DNA from: Amyelois transitella
Taxonomy: Eukaryota; Arthropoda; Insecta; Lepidoptera; Pyralidae
DNA: 64,000 bases
Direction: 5' to 3'
Assembly (NCBI RefSeq): GCF_032362555.1
Contig: NC_083505.1
Location: forward strand, 10,717,501 to 10,781,500
How positions within the stretch are numbered: position 1 is the stretch's first letter; the number at the start of each line of letters is the position of its first letter. The position numbers and the translations under genes were made by a program. Below, in pieces: positions 32,577 through 43,538 of this stretch. Under the pieces are notes generated by a model. It made no database searches. It had not been told where the DNA came from and saw only the letters and a program-made list of their open reading frames with translations.

Positions 32577-35500
32577 ATGGCCGCTGAAATAAAGCCTGCA
32601 CCTAGGACACCCAACGATAGATTTTCTACAACGAAAAAACCAGCACTCCTAAACAAATTGGAGGGTTGCACTGACGATGTAAATGCGGCAGTGGTCATAC
32701 CTGGGGAGGATGGTGTAATTAGCGTTTGTGACGATAAGTGAGAGCTCTGACTCATTATACAATGCTAATTCTACTTATTATCTGTTCTTCGTGATATCTG
32801 TTATGAACTATTTTGGGCATTCATCATAATTTTCCGACTGTGCAAATTTATATGTACCCTCTCGCATCTGTCAATATATTAATGTATTTCGCACTTTCTG
32901 TCCCTTCATTTGCATTAACTGTATTTTTAAATCTGTTTCATTATTTTAATTCATCTAATTTCACATTGGGAAATATGTTTTTGGTAATTTATTTGTTTTT
33001 TTCTATAACAGGACAGTAAGAGTATGGTTAAAGCGTGACTCTGGGCAGTACTGGCCTAGCATCTGCCAGTATATGCCGTCAGGGTGCACCTCCATGTTCT
33101 ATACTCCTGAAACTCGGCAGCTGTTTATTGGGCAGGAGAATGGCACTATTTCAGAGTTCACGCTTGCCCAAGATTGCAATAGGATAAATCCAGTAAGTAT
33201 TCATGTATTGAAATAATGCTACAAACTTAGGATAAGTTATAAAACTAAGTAAATAACTTAATCATTCATACCTTTGTTGCTGATTTGTAAATATACATAA
33301 ACTATGACTGAAAAACATTTTTTTAGCAAATCTAATTAGAATTAAACTTAAAAAAACTATTTGTAACTGTTAGCGACGGCCACGCTGCTAACCTTTTTGG
33401 TTCGGCGCCATAGTTTTATGTTTTTATGAGAAAAGAAAAATAAATGACATTGATCCAGCCTCTACCAGTGCCTCTGTCGGTTACATTTTGTGGTCCTTGA
33501 GCTGAATTTGGAAAAGGCTGGTAAAATGTTTCGCACTCCCCCTACATCGCGCAAACGGAAACCACGCGGTGCCAAGGAAGAGTTGCGCCAGGATTGTGGT
33601 GAGGTTCCTCTTTTAGTTAAATCAGAAAAAAATGGATCGGTCGACCAGCATGATGCCAAATCCGCAGCAACCGGTAAAACTAAAGGGACGTCATCATCCC
33701 TTTCACGGCGGAGGGCGTTGGAGCTGGAAGCGGCGCAAGCTAAAGCCACTCTAGAGATGGAGGCCGTACGTGCAAAAGCTGAAGCTGCAGCTAAAATAAA
33801 AGCTATTCAGGCTGATTTAATTGATAAGAAATTGGCCGCTGAAATTGAATCTCTGGATAGGCAAAGACGGTCAAAATCTTCGTGTTCCGTCACTTCAAAA
33901 TCGATGTCTCTTGACAGCAGAGTGCATGCCTGGCTCGATCAGAGTATAGAATCTCATTATGACGCGTCGCTCGAGCCGCTAGATGAAACGCATTCAACTA
34001 TTTCCCATGAAAACTGTAAAGAGAACCGAAAGAATGACATCCAAAAGCTGACTGAAGCGCTACGAGATACAATTGTTGCCTCGACATCAAAAAATAATAA
34101 CGATAAGCTTCTTACAAGGTTGGCGACATCCAAAGATCTACCTTATTTTCATGGTGATTCGCTTGAATGGCTGCAATTTAAACAGGCTTTTTATGAATCG
34201 ACAAAGCTATGCAAGTATACAGACACTGAGAATGTATGGCGTTTACGAAAATGTCTTCGAGGGGAAGCTAAAGATACGGTTTCATCTTTACTGATCGGAG
34301 TTACGTCACCTGATGTTATAATTGAGACTCTTGAGCTCCGATATGGGAGGCCTGAAACAATAGTAAATAGACTTATAACCCAATTGAAAAAGCTTCCGTC
34401 CTTACCTATGTCATATCACCACGACATTGTCAATTTTGCCATCAAAGTCAAAAACTACGTGACTGCCGCCAAAGCTATTAAACAAAACGATTATTTAAGA
34501 AGCCCTGAACTTGCAAGTATTATAATTTCCAAATTTCCAAATTTCCAAATATTCTTGTCTGCAAATGGACTGATTACATATTCGAACAACAAGACAATGA
34601 CTTACCCAAACTAGAAAAACTATCTGAATTTTTGTATGAAGAAGCAAATAAGACTGCGTTGGCCGGGGTAAGTCATATTCAATTTCAGACGTCGGACAAA
34701 CGTAAACCCGATGAGCGAAAAACTACTCACGCAGTACTTCTGTCGGCTGTAAGCAGTGAAGCAGGAGAAACACCTAAGTGCAGATTTTGTCGTGTGAGTC
34801 GTCATTCCTTACCTAATTGCCCACGATATAAACGAGCTTTACGTAAAGATCGTTGGAGATTTGCTCGAACGCAACGCTTATGTTTCAAATGTCTTGCTTT
34901 TCGTCACCGTGAACCAGAAATGTGCCAAGGCGACAACTGTGACGTCAATGAGTGTGGTCAGCCACACCACCGCCTCCTGCACTGGATCGCACCTAAAGAC
35001 AAGTTATCTGAAGAAAAAGCAACAGATGAGCCAAAGAGCAGCAGTGAAAAAAGCGAGACAGTCACCCAGACAAATGTAGACCAATGTTCTAAAGTATTAC
35101 TACAGATTGTACCATTGACAATATTTGGGCCCAAGGGGAGTATGCACGTGCATGGTCTTATTGATGGAGGTTCTACAGCGACTCTCCTGGCAGCAGATAT
35201 TGCAGACCACCTAGGCTTGCATGGAGAAAAACGCATGATGCGAGCACGAGGTGCTTGGGATACTGAATTAGTATGTGAGATGGAGTTGATTGACTTTACA
35301 ATATCCAACAGCAGCGGAGACAAGTACAAGTTAAATGCTAGGAAATTGAAAGAGTTAAATTTACCTTCTCAACATTTATCTAACTTTGATTTCAGCAACT
35401 ATAAAGTTCCTGAAGATTTTGATGTTTGTAACTGCGGTGTGCAGCCGAAATTATTGATTGGTCAGAATCACCACGACCTTATCGCGCCTGAGAAATGTAT

Positions 35501-38500
35501 CCGAGGTAAGCAGCGTGCGCCGTTTCTGACCAAAACTGCCCTAGGGTGGTGCGTCCATGGGAATAACTCGGTAAGTGAGTCCAACTCGTCTGACCGTTTC
35601 GCCACGCCCGCTCTAAACCTTAGTGTTGACTGTCCTAGACAGGGGGGAAACGTAGTGCCTATTTGTCATTTGTTTTCTATAGAAGATATTAAATCTCTCT
35701 CTATACAGTCTTCTGATAAGAACGCAGACGTAGATTACGACGCAAAATTATATAATGAAGTTCGTCAATCGTTTGCTTTAGAATCAATAGGTATCTGCAC
35801 CAAGCCTAGACAAAGCCCTGAGGATTTAAGGGCTGTTAATATATTAGATAAGACGTCGCAAATGTTTGGTGATCAGTGGTATGTCGGCTTACCATGGAAA
35901 TACGACGATGTGGTTTTGCCCGAGTCTTATCCTCAGGCTTTAAGTAGGTTGAAAATGGTAGAAAGAAAGATGCAAAAGAATGAAGCCTATGCATCCAGGT
36001 ATCGGGAGCGAGTACAACATTTATTCATCAACGATTTTGCTAGAGAGGTGCGCGAAGATGACGTAGGTTTCGAACGCGTATGGTACTTGCCTCACTTTGG
36101 TGTTGATAACCCTAATAAGGCTAAGTTGCGGCTCGTATTTGACGCAGCTGCGAAAAGTAAAGGGGTGTGTATAAATGATTTTCTTTTGCAGGGACCTGAC
36201 TTGTTGCAATCTCTCTTGGGAATTATGTTACGTTTTCGCGAAAATCCTGTTGGTGTCATAGGTGACATAAAAGATATGTTTTTACATATTAAAATACGTA
36301 AAGAAGATATGAATGCATTTCGATTTTTGTGGAGAGAAAATACATCAGAGCCAGTCAAGAAATATGTGATGACTTCCCTTATATTCGGTGCCAACTGTTC
36401 TTCTTTTGTTGCGCAATATGTTAATCAGTTTAAGAACACAGAACGGTTTGAAAAGGAATTTCCTGACGCTGTTCAGGCCATTAGGAAGAACCAATATATG
36501 GACGATTACATTGACAGTTTGCCTGATGTTTCTTCCGCTGTTAAAATGGTAAATGATATTTTGCACATAAACCAACAAGGAGGCTTTCTTATGCGAAATT
36601 GGCTTAGTAATAGCGTCGATGTTCTAAGAGGTACGCCAAAGGAAACCCTCAACGAGAAAGCCGTGAAATTCAACATTGAAGGACAGTCTGAACGAACACT
36701 CGGTCTTCTTTGGTATGCTGCTACTGATATGCTAGGTTTTGATTTGTCATTCAAACGCATCCCGCACGAAGTTTTTGAGAAGGAAAGAAAGCCTACTAAA
36801 CGTGAATTATTACGAATTATCATGTCAATTTATGATGTTCACGGATTTCTTGGGCCATTTATCATTCAAGGTAAAATTATTATGCAAGAAACATGGAAAA
36901 GTGACATAAAATGGGATGAGCCTGTTTCAGATGAAATGTTTACTTCTTTTCGTAAATGGTTAGAGCAACTGCAGACTTTGAATCGCATTTCTATACCACG
37001 ATGGTACTTTAGAGTCAGTCCTTATAGCGCTGCATCGGGGGCCCAGACCCGCGCTGACACATTGCAACTTCATTTGTTTTGTGATGCATCGCCATCCGCG
37101 TATGCTGCAGTCGCTTACTGGCGTAAACAAAATAGTGATGGCTCAGTGCAAGTGTCCTTTATTGCCAGTAAAAGCCGTTTAGCGCCGATTAAGGGAGTCA
37201 CAATCCCGAGGCTTGAATTACAAGGTGCGTTATTAGGTTGCCGACTAGCCGACACAATCAAATCAGAGCATCGTTTTAAAGTTGATAAAACATTTTATTG
37301 GACTGATTCAACAACAGTCTTACATTGGATTAGAAATGAAAATAAAAAGTATAAGCCATTTATTGCAAATAGGTTAGGCGAGATATGTAATACATCCACT
37401 ATTTCCGAATGGAACTACGTTCCTTCAGGATGTAACCCAGCTGACCTTGCCTCTAAGAAGCACGATCACATCTTGGAAAATGATTCTCTATGGTTTACCG
37501 GTCCTCTTTTTTTGCACCAAGGACTTGATTGCTGGCCAATAGACCCTTTGAATAAAGATGTCATTAGTGATGAAATCCTGGAAAAAATACAAGTTGTGTC
37601 AAGTGAAGTTAATGAGACGACTAGCTCTCCTGTTCCTGATCCGCAACGGTTTTCATGTTGGTTGCGGCTGCTACGCAGTGCTGCTTCTGTTTTATTATTC
37701 ATTGAAAAGTGTAGAAAGAAAAAAGTTGAAATTGACAGCGAAGTACTAAACAAAGCAGAAGGATTATTATTACGAAATGCCCAAATGCAATCGTTTAGTG
37801 ACGAAATACATTGCTTACAAGAAAATAAGCCCTTGAAACGGGATAGTCGACTGCGAGATCTCACTCCGTACTTGGACAGCGATGGTCTTCTACGCGTTGG
37901 TGGGCGCATTGGCGCTGTTAAAGAAGTACAAGCAAATGCTAAAAATCCTATTATTTTAGACGGACGAAATCACTTGTCACGATTGATAGTAAAGAACTAT
38001 CATGTCCAAGCGCAGCATTCTTATAATGAATTGGTAGTGAACGAGCTTCGACAAAAATATTGGTTATTAAATTTGAGACCAACTGTGCGTACTGTGGCCT
38101 CACAATGTCTGGTTTGCAGAATACGAAAGGCGAAGCCTGTGCCTCCGAGACTCGGTGATCTACCTGAGGAGCGACTGACGCATCACAAACGCCCCTTCAC
38201 AGTTTGTGGGGTAGATCTATTTGGCCCAATAGAGGTAACGGTAGGTCGTCAGAGACCGAAACGATATGGCGTTCTTTTTACGTGTCTTACAGTTCGTGCC
38301 GTGCATATTGAAATTGTTGATTCTCTGACAACTGACTCACTTATTATGGCTTTAAGACGCATGGCTGCTAGACGTGGTTGGCCCCAAACGATTCTATCCG
38401 ACAACGGAACAAATTTGAGAGGAGCGGATGCTGAGCTGCGACGAAGTTTTCAAGAAATTGACAGGACTGAACTTGCATTGGAAGCTCTCAACAGAAATGT

Positions 38501-41500
38501 GAATTGGCGTTTTATTCCTCCGGCAAGTCCGCATATGGGTGGCGCCTGGGAGCGTCTTATTCGCAGTGTTAAAACGTCATTAAAAGTTGTGCTCAAAGAG
38601 AGAGCGCCACGAGTTGAAGTTCTTTCAACTTTTCTCACTGAAATAGAAAACATTATTAACAGCAGACCTTTAACACACGTGTCAGTAGACCCTAAAAGCA
38701 AAGAGGCTCTTACGCCTAATCATTTTTTGCTAGGAAGCTCCTCCAATCTACCTTCGCCCGGAGTATTTAGTGATGGAGATCTGTGCCTTGGGAAGCAATG
38801 GCGCATGGCGCAACGGCTTACGGATCTTTTTTGGAGTCGGTGGGTTAAAGAAGTGTTACCCGAGCTCTTGCCTAGACGTAAATGGACCCAAGAGGGGTTG
38901 CAATTAAAAGTTGGAGATTTAGTTTTAGTAGTTGATCCATCATCTCCGCGTAACACCTGGCCAAAGGGGATTATAGAAAAAGTTTACCCAGGTGCAGATG
39001 GTAGAGTTAGGGTAGTCGACGTTAGGACTGGAGCGGGTGTGATAAAGCGGCCGGCTGCTCGCGTGGCCTCTTTTGGTTAAGGAACTGAGTATCCTCTATG
39101 AGGATACTAGGGGGGAAAATGTTAGCGACGGCCACGCTGCTAACCTTTTTGGTTCGGCGCCATAGTTTTATGTTTTTATGAGAAAAGAAAAATAAATGAC
39201 ATTGATCCAGCCTCTACCAGTGCCTCTGTCGGTTACAGTAACTTTGGTGGCATTTTGTATAAAAGTACTACTAAAGTACTGTTAAAATACTCTAAGATTA
39301 AAATTTAGTAAATTTAAAAATTACACAGCGACTAGAACCCTCAACCCAAACTTTTAATTAGTAGAAAAATATGGTTTTTATCACAATGACTACAAATTTA
39401 TTCTATTTACTAATCTATTGCTTTGGCACAGACTAGGGAGTATTTGGCTCACACAGCCAGAGTCACATCAGTGGTGTTCTCTTTGAGTTGTGAGTGGGTG
39501 CTGTCCGTGAGTCGAGACAAGATGTTTGCATACCACTGCAGCGAGACAGGTCGTAGGATCGGTGTCTACTCTTTTGAAGCTTGGTGCACAGCTTTGCAGT
39601 ATCCTTTTGTACATTACTTTTTAAGATGTAACATATACATATGATCATGTCTTTATCCTTTGCGGAGTAGACAGAGCCAAAAGTCTTGAAAAAACTGAAA
39701 CACCATGTTCAGTTGTATGGCTTTATGATAAAATTCAGATTGAAATAGAATGTAGTATATTTTAATCATTTACATGAAGAGAGTTATGAATGTGGATGAT
39801 GCGAAGGAAGTATGCAGAGATTGTAGCAAGTGGAAAGAGGTAGTCTCTGCCTACCCCTCCGGGAAAGAGGCATGATTTTATGTATGTATGTAAAGATCAC
39901 TGATGTACTAACTTACACCAAAATGGTTTAGGTGTGAAAGTAACAGACAGAGTGTTGACTTCAATGACCAACCAAGTCCAGTAAAGGTAGGATTTAACTG
40001 ATAAGTCAAATATTGACTATTGTAGAATACTAGTGACCCGACCCGGCTTCGCACGGGTGCAAAATTCGGAAAAAAATTATACATAAAAACCTTCCCCTTA
40101 AATCACTCTACCTGTTACAAAAAACCGCATCAAAATCCGTTGCGTAATTTTAAAGATTTAAGCATACAACCAAACAGACTAAAATAGCGACTTTGTTTTA
40201 TATTATGTAGTGATTCTATTGATGATTCCTTGCTCTACACCAATATATATGTGTTACTTTGTTGCAAAATATTTTGTCAGCCCATATCATTTCCTTAGCA
40301 TAATTTTAGGTTCGACTCCCAATCCAAATACGCATTTGTGGGAGATTACAGTGGGCAGATAACTATGTTAAAGTTAGACAATAATGGCGCAACACTAGTC
40401 ACAACTTTAAAAGGCCATACTGGGTGAGATTTATTTCATTTATAGTACATAGGAAGCTATTTGGATGATATGTCTGTTGCGGGGAATATGAAATAAAAAT
40501 CAAAAATACTTTTTTCAGTTCCGTAAGAGTTTTAAACTGGGCGCCAATACGCCAGTTACTGTTTAGCGGGTCTTTCGATCAGGCCATCATAGTATGGGAT
40601 ATTGGTGGGCAAAAGGGAACGGCGTATGAATTACAAGGACATAGGTAAGATACATTTTTTAAATTATTATAATACATATCTATTGTTACTACAAAACAAT
40701 TAGTTTTTTTTTACTTTGTTGACTATTAACGGCTCTCACCATCGCTACCTCATGTTTATCCAAGATATTACGAGAGATTAGAGTGTTGAAACTAATTTTA
40801 TGTTTGTAGCAATAAAGTGACGGGTCTATGGTACGTGTCGAGCTGCGAACGTCTAGTTTCTGCCGGGGAGGACGGAGCCATGGGCGTGTGGGAAATGGGC
40901 GTGCGCCGCCGGGAGACGCCCACGTGGAAGGAGGCGGACTTGTGCCAGATCTGCCGCGCGCCCTTTATATGGAACGTCAGGGCTATGATGGAGAAGAAAC
41001 AGCTTGGTAAGTACTTAGTCGGGTTATCTAGTTAACCACCTCAACACACAAATATTTTTAAAGTTATTTAATTATGCGTGATGGTATAATCTTACTAATA
41101 TTATAAATGCGAAAGTTTGTGAGTATGTCAGGATGTCAGTACCTATGGATGTTTGTTACTCTTTCACGCGAAAACTACTGTACCGATTACGATGAAATTT
41201 GGTATGTAGGTAGCTGAAGACCCAGAATAACATAATAGGCTACTTTTTATTCCGAAGTTCCCGCGGGATTGATTCAATACTTTAGATTGAACAAAGGGGT
41301 ATAACTTTACTGTAAAGTGACTTAGTAATTTTTTATGGTTTTACATTCTGCAAATTGTGATTTATTGTCTCGCGTATGTTCTTATCACTAAACTTGAATC
41401 CGCAACTATTCGAAATATTATAAAAAATGCAAGTTGTCTGTTGGATCAGTCTGGGCTGTGGGATCAGTGTGAACTATACAAACTTAAGTGTGTGTGTACG

Positions 41501-42234
41501 TTATGTTTGTAGGCCTTCGCCAACACCACTGCCGCTGGTGCGGCGCGGCGGTGTGCGCCACGTGTTCCCCGCACCGCCTGCCGCTGCCGGTCATGGGGTT
41601 CGAGTTCCCGCAGCGGGTCTGCACCGGCTGCTACGAGATATTGCGACACGAGCCGTAAGTCCATGGAAATCATACTTGTCAATGTTCAAATGTATTTTGA
41701 TGTGTCCCTTGATCCGGCTCGAAGGACCAATTTTTTTTTAAAGAATGTTAATAGAACGTACCTTTGTCATGAACATAGGACTATAAATGTATTTAAAGGG
41801 CGTAGATAAAATTTACCCTGACACTCCCTTTATCTGGCTTGAGGACCAAAAGTTGTTGAGCTTCTATGTTTTGATATTAGTTAAATCAGGAATCAAAAAT
41901 TATGAAAAGCCATTTCCATTTCTGTGGTTTAGAGAAGTTCTTTGAAGGGGTAGCGAGTTCGTTGCCTTTCTTTTTGAAAAAAAATTGATTTCTCTTCCTT
42001 GATTATGCTTTTTCTTCGTTCAAAATCACGAAAGAACTGAAAAAAAATAATTGTTATTTTTTCAGTCGCGAATCCCTAGCCTCGTTCCACGATATGAAGC
42101 ACGCCGTAACATCGGTGTACGTGGACGAGGCGACCGGTCGAATGTGCACCGCTGGAAAGGATAGAGTCATCAAAGTATGGGATATAGGAATGTTACTCGC
42201 GCCGCCCTCGAACCCCACCACTAGCGACCAATAG
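32577..42234 (+). CDS. Wdfy2: WD repeat and FYVE domain protein (WDFY2-like), 8 exons
   Basis: Exons: 32577-32737, 33012-33192, 39432-39598, 40310-40423, 40519-40644, 40810-41006, 41513-41654, 42066-42234; phases agree, 418 aa. The N-terminus [12 protein letters not shown] and the blocks [36 protein letters not shown] and [17 protein letters not shown] match vertebrate WDFY2 (400 aa) along the whole chain. WD40 repeats fill residues ~20-285; a FYVE zinc finger (Cys295 to Cys355) follows with [17 protein letters not shown] and CTGC; a last WD blade closes the protein (KVWDIGM). FYVE domains bind PtdIns3P on early endosomes; WDFY2 is an endosomal scaffold in the family. Intron 2 is enlarged to 6.2 kb by a BEL/Pao element. 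An AATAAA lies at 42422-42427. Confidence 0.93.
33368..33485 (+). repeat. 5' LTR of BEL/Pao element (118 bp)
   Basis: It begins TGTTAGCGACGGCC and ends CTGTCGGTTACA. It contains AATAAA, a potential poly(A) signal. At 118 bp it is short for this group. A TGG-starting stretch right after it (33491-33502) is where a tRNA primer site is expected. Confidence 0.95.
33526..34614 (+). CDS. BEL/Pao gag region, frame broken at its 3' end
   Basis: The first ATG after the LTR is at 33526 ([15 protein letters not shown]). The frame upstream is open to the LTR but has only a GTG. The N-terminus is basic; residues of about 60-120 are an Ala/Lys/Glu-rich helix. These are followed by the retrotransposon gag core ([27 protein letters not shown]). 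After a tandem run of AATTTCC-type units near 34525-34555 the frame leaves the homologous sequence and stops at 34614. The matching continuation is found in the next frame, so the break looks like a duplication-type frameshift. Confidence 0.85.
   Translation: MFRTPPTSRKRKPRGAKEELRQDCGEVPLLVKSEKNGSVDQHDAKSAATGKTKGTSSSLSRRRALELEAAQAKATLEMEAVRAKAEAAAKIKAIQADLIDKKLAAEIESLDRQRRSKSSCSVTSKSMSLDSRVHAWLDQSIESHYDASLEPLDETHSTISHENCKENRKNDIQKLTEALRDTIVASTSKNNNDKLLTRLATSKDLPYFHGDSLEWLQFKQAFYESTKLCKYTDTENVWRLRKCLRGEAKDTVSSLLIGVTSPDVIIETLELRYGRPETIVNRLITQLKKLPSLPMSYHHDIVNFAIKVKNYVTAAKAIKQNDYLRSPELASIIISKFPNFQIFLSANGLITYSNNKTMTYPN
34632..39080 (+). CDS. BEL/Pao pol polyprotein (protease, RT, RNase H, integrase), lacking own start
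   Basis: This 1482-codon frame opens without an ATG near its start and continues gag homology, so it is the downstream part of a broken gag-pol frame. In order: Cys/His clusters ([23 protein letters not shown]) of gag type; an aspartic protease-like site [11 protein letters not shown]; reverse transcriptase with YMDD at 36495-36506; RNase H with [12 protein letters not shown]; an integrase zinc finger ([14 protein letters not shown]); and the catalytic core with Asp in CGVDLFGP (codon 38214), Asp in SDNGTN (38400) and Glu in GGAWERL (38550). The C-terminal domain is of the kind found in BEL integrases. Apart from the upstream break no stop interrupts it. Confidence 0.92.
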   Translation: MYEEANKTALAGVSHIQFQTSDKRKPDERKTTHAVLLSAVSSEAGETPKCRFCRVSRHSLPNCPRYKRALRKDRWRFARTQRLCFKCLAFRHREPEMCQGDNCDVNECGQPHHRLLHWIAPKDKLSEEKATDEPKSSSEKSETVTQTNVDQCSKVLLQIVPLTIFGPKGSMHVHGLIDGGSTATLLAADIADHLGLHGEKRMMRARGAWDTELVCEMELIDFTISNSSGDKYKLNARKLKELNLPSQHLSNFDFSNYKVPEDFDVCNCGVQPKLLIGQNHHDLIAPEKCIRGKQRAPFLTKTALGWCVHGNNSVSESNSSDRFATPALNLSVDCPRQGGNVVPICHLFSIEDIKSLSIQSSDKNADVDYDAKLYNEVRQSFALESIGICTKPRQSPEDLRAVNILDKTSQMFGDQWYVGLPWKYDDVVLPESYPQALSRLKMVERKMQKNEAYASRYRERVQHLFINDFAREVREDDVGFERVWYLPHFGVDNPNKAKLRLVFDAAAKSKGVCINDFLLQGPDLLQSLLGIMLRFRENPVGVIGDIKDMFLHIKIRKEDMNAFRFLWRENTSEPVKKYVMTSLIFGANCSSFVAQYVNQFKNTERFEKEFPDAVQAIRKNQYMDDYIDSLPDVSSAVKMVNDILHINQQGGFLMRNWLSNSVDVLRGTPKETLNEKAVKFNIEGQSERTLGLLWYAATDMLGFDLSFKRIPHEVFEKERKPTKRELLRIIMSIYDVHGFLGPFIIQGKIIMQETWKSDIKWDEPVSDEMFTSFRKWLEQLQTLNRISIPRWYFRVSPYSAASGAQTRADTLQLHLFCDASPSAYAAVAYWRKQNSDGSVQVSFIASKSRLAPIKGVTIPRLELQGALLGCRLADTIKSEHRFKVDKTFYWTDSTTVLHWIRNENKKYKPFIANRLGEICNTSTISEWNYVPSGCNPADLASKKHDHILENDSLWFTGPLFLHQGLDCWPIDPLNKDVISDEILEKIQVVSSEVNETTSSPVPDPQRFSCWLRLLRSAASVLLFIEKCRKKKVEIDSEVLNKAEGLLLRNAQMQSFSDEIHCLQENKPLKRDSRLRDLTPYLDSDGLLRVGGRIGAVKEVQANAKNPIILDGRNHLSRLIVKNYHVQAQHSYNELVVNELRQKYWLLNLRPTVRTVASQCLVCRIRKAKPVPPRLGDLPEERLTHHKRPFTVCGVDLFGPIEVTVGRQRPKRYGVLFTCLTVRAVHIEIVDSLTTDSLIMALRRMAARRGWPQTILSDNGTNLRGADAELRRSFQEIDRTELALEALNRNVNWRFIPPASPHMGGAWERLIRSVKTSLKVVLKERAPRVEVLSTFLTEIENIINSRPLTHVSVDPKSKEALTPNHFLLGSSSNLPSPGVFSDGDLCLGKQWRMAQRLTDLFWSRWVKEVLPELLPRRKWTQEGLQLKVGDLVLVVDPSSPRNTWPKGIIEKVYPGADGRVRVVDVRTGAGVIKRPAARVASFG
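39109..39119 (+). other. Polypurine tract of BEL/Pao element
   Basis: A purine-only run (AGGGGGGAAAA) directly abuts the 3' LTR, as expected for the plus-strand primer. Confidence 0.75.
39120..39237 (+). repeat. 3' LTR of BEL/Pao element (118 bp)
   Basis: Identical to the 5' LTR over all 118 bases as read. It is followed by the second copy of the GTAAC target duplication. Confidence 0.95.
39628..39740 (-). repeat. SINE family A tail fragment, reversed
   Basis: Read on the minus strand it has CAGTCTTTT-like, GACTTTTGGCTCTGTCTAC and the CATATG end of the family. It lies in WDFY2 intron 3, directly before a family C copy. Confidence 0.55.
39776..39895 (+). repeat. Repeat family C copy
   Basis: ATGAAGAGAGTTATGAATGT, then GTAGTCTCTGCCTACCCC and GGGAAAGAGGCATGATTTT with a (TATG)n tail. 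It is related to 54905-55048 and 23060-23175 on the other strand. It lies in WDFY2 intron 3. Confidence 0.65.
40030..40213 (-). mobile_element. Short Helitron-like element, 184 bp
   Basis: On the minus strand it runs from TCACTACATAATATAAA to GAAGCCGGGTCGGGTCACTAG, preceded by A and followed by T. The sequence CCGGCTTCGCACGGGTGC is the typical terminus. It lies in WDFY2 intron 3. Confidence 0.65.
41090..41275 (+). mobile_element. Short Helitron-like element, 3' truncated
   Basis: TCTTACTAATATTATAAATG, then GTTACTCTTTCACGCGAAAA, GATGAAATTTGG and TTCCCGCGGGATT. The 3' terminus is missing. It lies in WDFY2 intron 6. Confidence 0.6.
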
Positions 42235-43339
42235 CAAGGAGTACGCGGCCTCAGTACGGAGATGAGAATGTGAGAACAAAATGTTGCTGTAAGTCGCCTA
42301 TTAAATTTTTTCGCTTAGTCGCATTGAGACGTTCTGTGCTCTGTGTCCCACGGTTTCGCTGGCTATATCTGTACTAATCGAGGTAAAGTTTAAAACTGAT
42401 TGTTGTAAGGGCTTATCTTCGAATAAATACTGAACTGTTTAATTAAAATTCTTTAATGGTTAAAAATTTACATTATTTGCGGGTGTTCTTAGGCTGGTAG
42501 GTGGCATACCGCAGTGTATACTAATGGCCGTTAGTGTACATCATCAATATTTTATCTTAATTATAGCGCAGTGGTGTTAGTAATTAGGTGAAACTATGTA
42601 CATAGAAACTAGATAGTCTATGCCATTATTTAGTGATAAATTACTGAAAACGAAAAACATTCATATTAAGAAATATGTAGTCATTCATAATCGGGGTAGA
42701 CAGAGCCTCATGTTGTTTAATAATATTGATTCATTTATTTCCGAAATAATTTCGAAATGTAACTTACATAAATTAAAAAATATATTATATTTATATTAGA
42801 CATGAATAAAACAATTGAAATTTTTTATAGAGATTAATTTGACAGGCGACTTACAGAAATGCTTCTGCTAAATAAGAGTCAGCATAGAATCTAAAAACAA
42901 TTGTGTTTATCTAAAATATTTTATTTTATGTTAATTTACTTCTTAATCTGTTAATGTTTCTTCAACGAATATTTCGTTTGTCGGCGGTAAACTAAGACTG
43001 AGCCTATCCCTTCATATAACTGTAGTTTCAGTAAGATTTTCGGATCATGAATAATGTAGTATATCCTAATATATTATTATCTTAAAATAATATTAATTGT
43101 TAACGCAGGATCTCCGATTAAAATTTAGTTATTATATCTACTCAATGCTTGACATGACTGATGAAAGTAGTAAAATCCTTAGAAGAAAGTTTTTGTACAC
43201 TAAACTTATTAAATACAAACGCTTTTGTCTTGATGATACAGATGGAATTCACGAAACGTCAAAACATCATAACAATGGATTACTTCAGATGAGCGAATGA
43301 AACGTTTTTCTAAATATCTCGGTTGAAACATTTATTGTA

Positions 43340-43538
43340 TACAAGAGGCCGCCCGCGACTTCGTCCGCATGGAAACCCTATCAATCCCGCGGGAACTCTG
43401 GGATAAAAAGTAGCCTATGTGTTATTCTGGGTCTTCAGCTACCTACATACCAAATTTCATGGTAATCGGTTCAGTAGTTTTTGCGTGAAAGAGTAACAAA
43501 CATCCATACAAACTTTCGCCTTTATAATAGTAGTAGGA
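43340..43538 (-). mobile_element. Short Helitron-like element
   Basis: GAGGCCGCCCGCGACTTCGT, then CCCGCGGGAACTC, TTCAGCTACCTACATACC, GTTTTTGCGTGAAAGAGTAA and CTTTATAATAGTAG. It is the reverse of the element at 41090-41275 and more complete. Confidence 0.6.

Larger units (their letters stand above)
33368..39237 (+). mobile_element. Full-length BEL/Pao LTR retrotransposon in WDFY2 intron 2
   Basis: A 5870-bp element bounded by two 118-bp LTRs, each TG...CA and identical base for base as read. It is flanked by the 5-bp target duplication GTAAC (33363-33367 and 39238-39242). The order gag, protease, reverse transcriptase, RNase H, integrase is that of BEL/Pao; no env-like frame is seen. It lies in the sense direction within WDFY2, between exons 2 and 3. 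Without it the intron would be about 364 bp. Confidence 0.95.

Noticed and set aside
33490-33525. Gag start right behind the LTR
   Set aside because: The frame there begins with GTG; the first ATG is at 33526, leaving room for a primer-binding site.
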